This document shows positions 5,173 through 13,900 of a DNA stretch of 14,205 nucleotides, in pieces. Source of the stretch: Hodarchaeum sp048939265. GTDB taxonomy: Archaea; Asgardarchaeota; Heimdallarchaeia; Hodarchaeales; Hodarchaeaceae. A program made the position numbers and the translations under genes. How positions within the stretch are numbered: position 1 is the first letter of the stretch; each line of letters begins with the position of its first letter. Location of the stretch: positions 1 through 14,205 of the forward strand of contig JBHLPQ010000096.1 in assembly GCA_048939265.1 (NCBI GenBank). Direction: 5' to 3'. Below the pieces are notes generated by a model. It had not been told where the DNA came from and ran no database searches. It was given only the letters and a program-made list of their open reading frames with translations.

Positions 5173-6342
5173 CTAGTATAGTATTTTAGACTGTCTAATT
5201 GTCCTATAGGACCCTGTAACATATTTTTCGGTATCTTGACCTCCACGAAACTGGTTTGTATCAAACCCCTTTCTCCTAGCAATAGAATAAGCTAAAAACT
5301 CAACTGGAATGGTAAAAATCAATGGAGACAAGACTTCATTCTTAGGTGTTTTAACATGAATATAATTAGAATCTATCTCGGTTTTTCTATATAAATCTGA
5401 ATTGACTAATACAATGGTTTTAGCATTAATTACCTCTCGAATTACTGGTTCAATTTCCTTTATCCGATCAAGTGAAGGAAAATCTGAGGCAATGAATATC
5501 ACAACGCTGTTCTCAGTAGTTACAAAGTAATTTGTATGGCAATACTCCTCTATATCACAAGAAAATCCATTCAATGAAAATTCAAACATTTTATAAGCTC
5601 CATACAATCCAGTTGAACCATTAACTCCTGAAGACACAAAAATAAACCTATCTGCTTTGCGATTGAGCTTATTTCCAATTTCAATGAAATCCTCTCGCTG
5701 ATTTATAGCCATTGTAACTAATTGAAAGGTATCTTGGACAAGGCTTAGTGCTGCTTCTCCTTGTTGAGAACAAAATGCCATCAATAGACTTAGTGTAGCA
5801 AGATTTGCCAAGTAAGTTTTTGTTTGTGCAACATCGTGATGATACCCCGTATACCCTTTTGCTCCCTCGGTTTTATAGGATGAAGTTTTTAATGTTTCTG
5901 GAGGGGAAGCATGGATAAATAGAGTATGATCCGCTTCTGCTGCAATTTTTCCTTGAGGATTGTCTGTCATCCCAATTGTTCGTGCTCTATATTTCTGTGC
6001 AAAACGAAGCGCTTCAACTACCCTTGGAGTGTTTCCTGATACAGAAATCCCAATAACAGCGCTATTTTGTAAATAATGGGGATTTTGATAATTTACGAAT
6101 TCAAATGGAGCAGAATGTCTTATCTCGAGGTCAGATCGCCATCGTTGACCAAGGTGTGCCCCAAACCATGCAGCACAATAACTATCACCAGATCCAGTAA
6201 GAATCACCCTTTTAATATCGCTTTGGAGTAGTTTTTTTCCGATTTTATTTATAGTGACGTCATTGTAGAGTGTTTCTAGGATTTTAGGTTGCTCTAACAT
6301 TTCAGAAAGCATGTAATCCGAATTTTTACCTATATTTGGCAT
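5173..6342 (-). CDS. double-SIS sugar-phosphate isomerase/deaminase (GlmS-like, no glutaminase domain)
   Basis: A 389-residue cytoplasmic protein homologous to the isomerase half of glucosamine-6-phosphate synthase. The opening MLSEMLEQP (11-19) matches the conserved 'EI.EQP' start of that half. The first SIS domain (about 30-190) has TGSGDSY at 49-55 and the phosphosugar loop SVSGNT at 100-105. HHDVAQTKTY at 168-177 corresponds to the conserved 'E..VASTK.' segment of GlmS. The second SIS domain (about 215-375) has FVSSGVNG at 235-242 and DIEEYCHTNY at 263-272, in place of the GlmS 'E.KHG' catalytic region. There is no N-terminal glutaminase domain, so it cannot use glutamine by itself. Relatives include glucosamine-6-phosphate deaminases of Thermococcus, AgaS and fructoselysine deglycase FrlB; the substrate cannot be chosen from sequence. 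A conserved sugar-phosphate role is confident. It is monocistronic in appearance. Confidence 0.88.
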   Translation of the reverse strand: MPNIGKNSDYMLSEMLEQPKILETLYNDVTINKIGKKLLQSDIKRVILTGSGDSYCAAWFGAHLGQRWRSDLEIRHSAPFEFVNYQNPHYLQNSAVIGISVSGNTPRVVEALRFAQKYRARTIGMTDNPQGKIAAEADHTLFIHASPPETLKTSSYKTEGAKGYTGYHHDVAQTKTYLANLATLSLLMAFCSQQGEAALSLVQDTFQLVTMAINQREDFIEIGNKLNRKADRFIFVSSGVNGSTGLYGAYKMFEFSLNGFSCDIEEYCHTNYFVTTENSVVIFIASDFPSLDRIKEIEPVIREVINAKTIVLVNSDLYRKTEIDSNYIHVKTPKNEVLSPLIFTIPVEFLAYSIARRKGFDTNQFRGGQDTEKYVTGSYRTIRQSKILY

Positions 6343-6390
6343 TGATTGAAGCCTCTCATATTATGAAATCGCGTTGTTCGTCAAACCTGT

Positions 6391-6399
6391 ATTATAATT
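6391..6399 (-). promoter_or_regulatory. candidate TATA element of the SIS gene
   Basis: On the minus strand the element reads AATTATAAT, about 50 bases before the ATG at 6342, giving a predicted leader of about 25 bases. A second TATA-like stretch (TTATATAAC on the minus strand) lies farther upstream around 6469-6478. Confidence 0.35.
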
Positions 6400-6519
6400 G
6401 TTAAAGCTAGCTTTGAAAAAATTCTACATCGAACAAAATTAGGGGTTATCTTTGATTATCTAACAATAGTTATATAATCTTATTAAGGACTATAGTGAGA
6501 TTTACTACTGAATCTGATT

Positions 6520-6666
6520 CTAAAAGCCAAAAATTGTATCACAAAACATTTTAACTGATTTATCAGGCAAATCATGATCTCTATTAGGGAAAATTGTTAA
6601 CTGGCTATTGGGAATCATTCGGAATGCGGGAGATGCTTGATTCAATCTGGTGTTTGGATTTGATCT
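6520..6666 (-). pseudogene. 3' fragment of an alpha/beta-hydrolase gene
   Basis: On the minus strand a frame of about 48 codons ends in TAG at 6520 and reads like the C-terminus of an alpha/beta-hydrolase: ...QASPAFRMIPNSQLTIFPN, then RDHDLPDKSVKMFCDTIFGF. 'IPNs.L.I.PN..H' is the usual strand plus catalytic-His segment before the last helix of that fold; the His is in RDHD instead of the common GH. There is no start codon or upstream part: at about 6669 the frame runs into the end of the flavocytochrome gene, which is in a different frame. The simplest reading is a gene truncated by deletion or rearrangement, leaving only its 3' end. A free peptide of 32 residues could start at the ATG at 6618, but nothing supports its expression. 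Family assignment rests on motif resemblance only. Confidence 0.5.
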
Positions 6667-6668
6667 AG

Positions 6669-8027
6669 TCAAAATGTGAACTGTTCAATATGAATATTTG
6701 ATTTTGCTACTCGCATTTCTTTCAAAGTTTTTTGTACCAATTCAGTCATTGGTTTCGGCCCACAGACTAAATAATGTTTATTCTGTTCCTCGATGTCAGG
6801 ATCCTCACAAGATCCATATTTCTCCAATATCTCCCGATCTATGAAACCACAGTCTTTCGTCCAGCTATCATCATCAGATAAAATATAAGCGATAGAAAAG
6901 TTATCCATTTCCTGTGTGATTCCTTCCAACTCTGACTTGAATATCATATCTTTTTTAGTTCGAACACCCCAAATTAGAGACACAATGCGGTTCTTTTCAA
7001 TATTTTTTAAGTGATTAAGCATACTAAGAAATGGTGTTATCCCAACCCCACCTGCTATAAATACTAACTCTGTTCCTCTTTTCTCTATATAATTGAAATT
7101 TCCATAGGGTCCATCTAGATAGGCAATATCCCCAACATTAACCTTATCTAGGTTTGAAGTATAATCACCAACATTTTTGATGCTTAATATAATATTTTCC
7201 CGATTTAATGGACTTGATGCAAAAGAAAATGGATGTGCTTCCATTCCAAGAGAACTAATCGTAAGATAGCAATATTGACCTTGTCTATACTTCAAAAATT
7301 TCTTGTTACCTTTTGACACAAGTTTTAGCGTCCAAACCTCTTCATTTTCCTTATGGATTTCGCTGATTATGTAAGAGTGTCGTCTTATGCTAATAGGCCT
7401 AATACATTTATGAAAAAACCAAAAAGAAAAAGCAAGGAAAAAATGAGTCAAGTAAATTAATCGTAATTCTATAGAATAAGTTGTGGAATTAGCCAGCATC
7501 AGATGTGCTAACAGTGTAAAAGTTCCTAAAATTGTTAAGTTATGTATTGATAGGTGAAGTCTATATTTTTTGGCTAATCGCGCTCGAACACCTCTAAAAC
7601 CTTTAATTTTAGCCCAAAGCGTTTCAGTCAGAAATAATCCCCCCATAACCATTAAAATTAACATAAATATGAATCCTAGTACTCCTGTGATAAATGCTCG
7701 CTCGTAAAGCTTTTGAGCTGAAAACACCAATATTGATATCAATCCATGTACTAGTGCAAATGTCATGGATATTATTGACATGTTTTTATGAAATTTACGA
7801 ACATATTCCATCCCAAAAAGGCGATCAAGATACTTAGGTCTTGCCATTAAAATGAATGAATACGTTAACCAGACATAAGCAAAGATACCTATCGTAGCAA
7901 TAATATAGCGAAGGAATGAAATCGTGTTTGTTGAAGAATTTGGATAATTTAATATGAATAGAACTGCTGGAATAACTGGAGAAAGAAAATAAACAAGAAT
8001 AAGGACTAATTTCTTAGGTTTACTCAT
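6669..8027 (-). CDS. ferric reductase/NADPH oxidase-like transmembrane flavocytochrome
   Basis: A 452-residue membrane protein that should carry electrons from cytoplasmic NAD(P)H through FAD and two b hemes across the membrane, to ferric iron, oxygen or another acceptor. Six hydrophobic segments lie at about 6-27, 37-60, 82-103, 112-134, 161-180 and 187-207. Heme-ligand candidates are H80-X13-H94 and H162-X12-H175, the same spacing as the two His pairs of human NOX2. The cytoplasmic half (from about 218) is an FNR-type module: FAD motif HPFSFASS (265-272), GDYT (287-290), GPYGNF (306-311), the nucleotide-binding GGVGITPF (326-333), CGPKPM (422-427), and a terminal Phe as in NOX/FNR enzymes. 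Length is shorter than eukaryotic NOX and matches prokaryotic ferric reductase-like proteins. It is transcribed alone from a TATA element just upstream. The acceptor and NADH/NADPH choice are not determinable. Confidence 0.93.
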   Translation of the reverse strand: MSKPKKLVLILVYFLSPVIPAVLFILNYPNSSTNTISFLRYIIATIGIFAYVWLTYSFILMARPKYLDRLFGMEYVRKFHKNMSIISMTFALVHGLISILVFSAQKLYERAFITGVLGFIFMLILMVMGGLFLTETLWAKIKGFRGVRARLAKKYRLHLSIHNLTILGTFTLLAHLMLANSTTYSIELRLIYLTHFFLAFSFWFFHKCIRPISIRRHSYIISEIHKENEEVWTLKLVSKGNKKFLKYRQGQYCYLTISSLGMEAHPFSFASSPLNRENIILSIKNVGDYTSNLDKVNVGDIAYLDGPYGNFNYIEKRGTELVFIAGGVGITPFLSMLNHLKNIEKNRIVSLIWGVRTKKDMIFKSELEGITQEMDNFSIAYILSDDDSWTKDCGFIDREILEKYGSCEDPDIEEQNKHYLVCGPKPMTELVQKTLKEMRVAKSNIHIEQFTF

Positions 8028-8054
8028 GTTGAAACATTTCTACGGTGAGTTTAA

Positions 8055-8066
8055 TACATATATATG
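8055..8066 (-). promoter_or_regulatory. TATA promoter of the flavocytochrome gene
   Basis: The minus strand reads TTCATATATATGTATT with TATATA centred about 33 bases before the ATG at 8027. This predicts a start site only a few bases before the ATG, i.e. a nearly leaderless message, and no ribosome binding site is visible. Confidence 0.5.
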
Positions 8067-8312
8067 AATTTTTTAACCATTAAGTTGTTACCCAGTAATA
8101 AATTAGTACTTTCTATACTTGTTTCTAAGATTTCGAATTCACATCGATAGAAACTCTGTGTTTGTTGCTGTGGTTAGTAATACGCTGTTAGTTCAACAGT
8201 AATTGTAATTTTCTGTTGTTAATTTATTTAGTGAATCGGTTACAAGCACTAGAAATGAATTTCCACAAACCGGAGAGATAAGCTTCATTAAGATCTTAAT
8301 GATTGTTAACTT

Positions 8313-8414
8313 ATGGAACCCAGCTGGAACCCCAACAGGTTTGACTTACTTTTAGCAGTTCTCATCGTGGCAATCTTTCCAAGTTGGATTTTACAAACAA
8401 ACCATTCTAGCTGA
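8313..8414 (+). CDS. possible 33-residue single-span membrane peptide
   Basis: An ATG-started frame preceded by an in-frame TAA two codons upstream encodes MEPSWNPNRF, then a hydrophobic stretch LLLAVLIVAIFPSWIL (residues about 12-27), then QTNHSS. The stretch is long enough to span a membrane. There is no clear ribosome binding site and no partner gene in the same direction. It could be a chance frame: short hydrophobic frames arise easily in T-rich DNA, so the call is weak. Confidence 0.2.
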   Translation: MEPSWNPNRFDLLLAVLIVAIFPSWILQTNHSS

Positions 8415-8490
8415 GTTTAGATTTCACTCCAAATGTTAGAAGCTAAGCTGCTTAAAATATTCTACCAGAATTTTTAGATCTTAATTGTTG

Positions 8491-8541
8491 TGGAAAGTTG
8501 GTTATATGACTTTCCATTCAAATGTCCTCAAAGGACTATTT
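8491..8541. repeat. two adjacent inverted repeats (tandem stem-loops)
   Basis: The first is a perfect 8-pair stem, TGGAAAGT (8491-8498) with ACTTTCCA (8509-8516), and a 10-base loop. The second, three bases later, is AAATGTCCT (8520-8528) with AGGAC (8532-8536) and ATTT (8538-8541): nine pairs, a 3-base loop and one bulged T. They lie about 125-175 bases beyond the hel308 stop. No T tract follows on the minus strand, so a standard terminator is unlikely. A structured 3' region or small RNA is possible. Confidence 0.4.
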
Positions 8542-8665
8542 GACGACATTCATTAGATTTTTCTTATGAATTTAAAGGGAAACTTCTGGTTTTAATTCTT
8601 GATGCTTTGGGATTTCAATGATTTTAATAATCTTGGTGATAATAATCCACAGAATTTCAATCCTT

Positions 8666-10891
8666 CTAAGAAAGAAAATCCTCTAAATCATAATCTATGC
8701 TAGGCTCTGAAGTTGGTTCTGTTATTTTTTTTGCTGATTCTAAAGTTGTTTTAGCGAGTTCTAATCCAAAACCTGGCATCTGGCTCAATTCCGTAGCATC
8801 AAGATTTAGTAACGTTGGTATGTCACGAATCCCGTACTCTAACAAAATACGCGCTCGTTTCCTCCCAATTCCCTTAATTCGAGTCAAGCTGACAGCATCA
8901 CTCTTAATTCCATATTTTACTCTATCACCTAGGGATTGCGCAGCTTTCATATAAACTTGATATTTTTCATTTACTCTCCTTTTTAGTTGAGCAATTTCAG
9001 CTGCTGCGGATATGATCCACGTTGCAGTTTCTACAATCCTTTGAATATCACCTGACCCAATCTTGTACCGCATGATAAGACGTTCAACCGGTAACTCTTT
9101 AATCCAATCCCATAAGAAGAGAACTGTTCGAAAATCACGTAAACGAAACTCATAGGCAATATCTAGTGGCTCAGGAACATCATATATCAGTCTAGAAGTG
9201 AATCGCTCTAATCTTTTTATAGTAATCTTCTCATCACTCTTACGAAATGACAGTGTGACCATATCAGGGGTACCCATAATCAAATCAAGAAGAGCTACAG
9301 GATGAATTTTCGCCATAGACTTCTGTATGGCTAATATAAAGCCTTCCGCAACTGTGGCAGCAGTTTCGGGATCCAAGTAGAGCTGACTGACACGAAGTCC
9401 GTAAAATGTAGCTTCAAGGGTTTCATTAGCATCTAGAGGTTTAATCATCTCCCATCCGATAAGAAGATCAACAACTTCTCTGATTTTTCCTTCTAAGAAT
9501 ACTGCTTCGAACTGAAATCCATAGAATGTTTTCTCAAAGAACTCTAACAGATCAGGCACCGTCGAAACTACTTTAGAAGCGATTAGTCCTAAAGTAGCCC
9601 GACGTAACGCAGGTTTAGCTGCTAATTTTGAATATACAGCTTCAGGCTCACGTAGAATATAACGCTCCATAAGCCAATTCACTGTTCTATCTTGTTTTGC
9701 TAACAACAGTGCTTCCCCTTCACTGTCATATTGTGGACGACCAGCTCTCCCCGACATCTGTTTGTATTCTAGGGTCTTGATAGGATGAGAACCTTCCTCA
9801 ATAGAATATCTGTAAACACTAGAGATAACCACACGTTTAGCAGGTAAATTTACGCCTGCTGCAAGCGTAGGAGTGGCACAAAGGGCCTTAATTAAACCTT
9901 TTTTGAAAGCTTGTTCAACCAATTCTCGTTGTCGGGAATTAAGCCCCGCATGGTGGAATGTCACTCCACGCTTGATTGTTTCAGCCAGCTTCAACGAGAG
10001 TGGATCTGAAAGGTTTCGTACAATCTGCACTGAAAGATCAACGAGGAGTTTCGTATCCCTTGCTTCAAGCAAGGGCTCAATAATTTTTCCTATTCGTTCT
10101 GCAGTCGAAACTGCGGATCTTCGCGAAGGAGTAAAAATCAAAATTTGTTCTTGGGAATGAACTGAATCAAGGGCAATATTTGTTAGTTGGTCTTTCCGTC
10201 TAAAAGGTATTTCTCTTGAAGTAAAATCCGCAAATGTTATATGATTCTCAAAGTATATACCTTCTTTTAAGGGGACTGGCCTCCAATCACTTTGAACGAG
10301 CTTTGCTTCTAACCATTCTGCTAGATCCTCTGCATTTCCAATGGTTGCACTAAGAGCAAGAATCTGTGAACTAGAATTTTCAATCATTAATCTAGCCATC
10401 AGTATTTCTAGAGTTGGTCCTCTATGCTGATCATTTAATAAGTGACATTCATCAATAATAACGAGACTTACCTGATCTCTTATCCAACTGACTTGATGCC
10501 GTAGGAGCGCATCCATTTTTTCATTCGTTGAAACAATAATATCATATCTTGGAAGATAACTATCAGCAGAGTCATAGTCACCAGAAGTAACAGCGACACG
10601 GATATTGAGACCTTCGAACCGTTTCAGATTGTTGAACTTCTCTGATGCTAATGCTCGCAGCGGACACAGATATATCACCTTCCCACCAAGTTCGATCACA
10701 TGTTTTAATGCTGCCAGTTCCGCTAGTAGTGTTTTACCTGCAGCTGTGGGAATTGAAATAACAAGGCTTTCTCCACTCAACAAACCTTGATTTATTGCTT
10801 CAATTTGTGGAGGAAATAATTCCTTAATGCCGTCCTGTTCAATGATAACCTTTTTAATTCGATCATCCAGAGCTAGTGACTCAACAAGCAT
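8666..10891 (-). CDS. hel308: Hel308 family DNA helicase
   Basis: A 741-residue superfamily 2 (Ski2-like) ATP-dependent 3'-5' DNA helicase that acts on stalled or branched replication forks. The Q-motif-like LFPPQIEAI is at 25-33, motif I PTAAGKT at 48-54, Ia PLRALASEK at 77-85, II DECH at 147-150, III SAT at 181-183, IV-region FTPSRRSA at 253-260, and VI QMSGRAGRP at 378-386. The winged-helix and ratchet domains follow (about 400-640). A C-terminal helix-hairpin-helix, LTRIKGIGRKRARILL (about 669-684), with a second half at GFGLELA (707-713), completes the family architecture. Length is normal for Hel308. The C-terminus ends in an acidic, hydrophobic tail DYDLEDFLS that vaguely resembles a PCNA-binding motif. 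The ATG at 10891 lies 24 bases after the mcm stop, so the two are almost surely co-transcribed. All catalytic motifs are intact. Confidence 0.96.
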   Translation of the reverse strand: MLVESLALDDRIKKVIIEQDGIKELFPPQIEAINQGLLSGESLVISIPTAAGKTLLAELAALKHVIELGGKVIYLCPLRALASEKFNNLKRFEGLNIRVAVTSGDYDSADSYLPRYDIIVSTNEKMDALLRHQVSWIRDQVSLVIIDECHLLNDQHRGPTLEILMARLMIENSSSQILALSATIGNAEDLAEWLEAKLVQSDWRPVPLKEGIYFENHITFADFTSREIPFRRKDQLTNIALDSVHSQEQILIFTPSRRSAVSTAERIGKIIEPLLEARDTKLLVDLSVQIVRNLSDPLSLKLAETIKRGVTFHHAGLNSRQRELVEQAFKKGLIKALCATPTLAAGVNLPAKRVVISSVYRYSIEEGSHPIKTLEYKQMSGRAGRPQYDSEGEALLLAKQDRTVNWLMERYILREPEAVYSKLAAKPALRRATLGLIASKVVSTVPDLLEFFEKTFYGFQFEAVFLEGKIREVVDLLIGWEMIKPLDANETLEATFYGLRVSQLYLDPETAATVAEGFILAIQKSMAKIHPVALLDLIMGTPDMVTLSFRKSDEKITIKRLERFTSRLIYDVPEPLDIAYEFRLRDFRTVLFLWDWIKELPVERLIMRYKIGSGDIQRIVETATWIISAAAEIAQLKRRVNEKYQVYMKAAQSLGDRVKYGIKSDAVSLTRIKGIGRKRARILLEYGIRDIPTLLNLDATELSQMPGFGLELAKTTLESAKKITEPTSEPSIDYDLEDFLS

Positions 10892-10915
10892 TAATAACCC
10901 AAAGTTATACCTTTT

Positions 10916-13900
10916 TTATGGACGTTTGACAAACCCTGGCTGGGGTTCAAACAAAATCCCGCGGCGTGTCATTTCATCAATTGCTTTGACAATTTGATTC
11001 TTATTGAGTCCTTCCTCCATCCCACGGTCAATTATGTCTTTTATCGCTACTGGTTCATCTTCCTCTGCTTCCTCGAGCATTTTGTCAATCAAAGCATCAA
11101 TCCTATCTAACTGTCTTCTGGACCTCGCACTTATGCCAGAGGCGTACTTATCAATGTCCAGCTTCCCCGTTTCAGTATCCTTAGCCAATTTTTCTAAGGT
11201 GGCATTCATCAAATTAACAGCACCAGAGGCATCATCATAGGTTACTTCATCACTAAGATGCATTTTCGCGCGTGCTTCAGCCAACCGAACTAATGATTCT
11301 AATTGCCGAGGAGTAATAGCAATTGGCTCTAGCTGGCCTTCCTCAACCTTGCCACTTGAACGACGGAGCTCTTTATAATATTCCAATATGCGTTCCTCAG
11401 CTTCAGCTGAAAGGCGAGGCTGGATTTCTCGTCTTGCATAAGCGATGTATTTTCGTAACAAATCCTGATCAATTGGAGGGCTGGTGGAAAGCGTTTGTGA
11501 CTTGTGTAAGCGTAGCACATGAGTCGCCAAATCATGATCTTCTTTCAAATCAGGCTTATCTTCTAAAACAAAAATTAAATCAAAGCGGGATAAAATTGTT
11601 GGAGGGAGATTTAAATTATCTGCGGTTGCTTTAAAGGGATTCCATCGACCCCTCCGAGGATTGGCTGCTGCTAGGATTGATGTTCGAGCGTTAAGGGTAG
11701 CTACGATCCCTGCCTTGGCTATAGATATCGTATGTTGTTCCATCGCTTCATGGATAGCTGCTCGATCTTCCGCGCGCATTTTATCAAATTCATCCACCAT
11801 GGCAATCCCCTGATCTGCCAGAACAAGCGCTCCTGCTTCTAAGGTGATCTCTCCCGTGTCTTGGTCTCGGATTACAGCGGCAGTGTTGTGTGTAACAAAA
11901 CCATTAACAATGAAGTTGTGAGTTTCGGGTATGGTTAAATCATAAACATATTCATCCTTTGGAGAGACAACTTTCTCCACATTAACTATTTCGTCCCAGA
12001 ATATATCTGAATCACAAATTTTTATCAATAAGTCGTAGTTTTTCTTGATTACTTCTTCTTTCTGTTTGATAGAAGATAATAGTCCATCAAAATATTTGGT
12101 AATCTTCTGTGAAGGAATAATTTTAGTTTCATCCAAAATTTCCGCGATTAAACCAATAGGAATCCAAGGGTTCCTATTCTCTCTTACAAAGTATTCATAG
12201 ATTTGATATTTAGAAAGCTGTGTTTGAGAGGAGAGGACAGAGGTCTTTAACTCCTTATACAATTGAAACCTCATTTGATACGGTATTTGAACTTTATGAC
12301 GCTTCCAATCTGGATCAATTTTCTCAAGAATTATTTTTAGTTGATAACGATTCATTGCTTTTTTAGATTGAGAAACAGAAAAAGCTCCTTTATACCCTGT
12401 TAAATCCCTACTTGTATAACCATAAAAATTAATTATTGTTCTTAGTAATGCTCTTGCAGAAGGTATGTTATCAACATTCCTATGCATTAATTTATGGGTT
12501 AAACAATAATTATGGAGAATTTTATTCTTTATTGGATGTCCAAAACCAACTTTTTCCTTAAATTTTATAAAATCAGAATAAGAATTAAATGTCAGTTCAT
12601 ATTTCATTTTTTTACCAATTATTTTTTGTCCTGACTTTTTTATTACGATTTTAGGCTCTCTTTGCCTAGTATAGGTAATAATACCGAGAGTTAATAGCGA
12701 ATACCTAACAAATTCGATTAGATCTTTACTTGCTGATACAATTCCTATTTGAGAAGATCCCTGTTTTCGGATGCTTATCCATCCATCTGAATCGAACAAT
12801 CCTCTTAAAAAACTATAGAGATACTCTTCAGGATAATACAACATATTTTTTGTTGGATTAAGAGTATCGGATTTTGGAGAGGGTGTTAAACCAAATTTTG
12901 AAAATATATAGAATAGTATTTTAGACCAAATTCGGTATTCCGTTGGTCTTTCTTCAGTTCCTTCTCTTTTATATACTTTGATAGAGATTTTTTTGCAGAA
13001 TTTATCAAAGGCCTTTAGAAGACTTTCTTCTCGATTAGAAAGGCCTATACACACGCCTCCATATCTACCCTCTTTGTTATCCACCAAGATCCTTCCGTCT
13101 CCAAAAATCACCCCAAGTATGTAAAACCACTCCTTATCTAGTCTTTTTGGTAATTTTAGACGCTGTCCTTTTTTAATTTCGATCTCCATCATTTCTGGCA
13201 ATTGTGTTTCAATATCACTTCCAGCAAATCGACATAGATCTCCAAAAAGTCTTAAAGAAATGTTCCCTGGTCGGTCATTGTTCTTCCACCCATATATTGA
13301 ATCTTCTGAAACACCTAGATAATTAGCAAGGTCGTTATTTGTCATCGCTGATTTTTTCTTTATTCTCTTTATTAAATCAGCAATATTTTTAGCAACACTT
13401 GTTAATCTTATTTCGCATGGATAATCAGCAATTAACTCATAAACAGAAGGTACTTCTTTTCTTTCATTAATAAACAACTGACGAGAGGTTGCCACTCTTA
13501 CGTTTTTCTTTAGTGTTCTTGCTTGTCTCCAAATTAATCCTTTATCACTTATCGAAAGAAGGCTTGTCTCTGGAGTCAAAACAATTTCATTACCAGTTCT
13601 AGTAATTATTCGATATAATATCTCAGGAGTTCTAATTCGCCAAACTCGTGAGATTGGATTTGTAGTTATATTCAGATTTTTTGAATGATAAGTGGTGTAA
13701 TCAGCTTGAATTTTCTTGTATTCTATTTCTTCTGTATACTTCTCTACTCCACCTTTTTCAAATTCACTAGTGACAAGATCGGATATCGATGTTACTCTAT
13801 CAGATAGAAAAATAGTACTGTCTCCAGAAACACACAGCCCTGCTGCCGTAGACCCTTTCCCTGTTGTATATAATGCGCGTGGGGCCAATTGTGCCACAAA

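Larger units (their letters stand above)
8028..8665. other. 638-base gap with no confident gene
   Basis: Located between the 3' end of hel308 and the 5' end of the flavocytochrome gene. Frames on both strands are mostly stop-rich. It contains the flavocytochrome promoter, one 33-codon frame with a hydrophobic stretch (8313-8414), and two adjacent stem-loops (8491-8541). No tRNA, C/D-box RNA or repeat array is seen, and I do not recognise any gene remnant. Confidence 0.6.

Noticed and set aside
8207..8350. 46-codon minus-strand frame containing MKLISPVCGNSF
   Set aside because: No recognised motif or ribosome binding site, and short; overlaps the opposite-strand 33-residue frame, so at most one could be real.
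11329..11634. Overlapping antisense frames within mcm, and similar ones within nth, hel308 and the regulator gene
   Set aside because: They lie wholly inside well-supported genes and have the composition expected for antisense readings of conserved domains.
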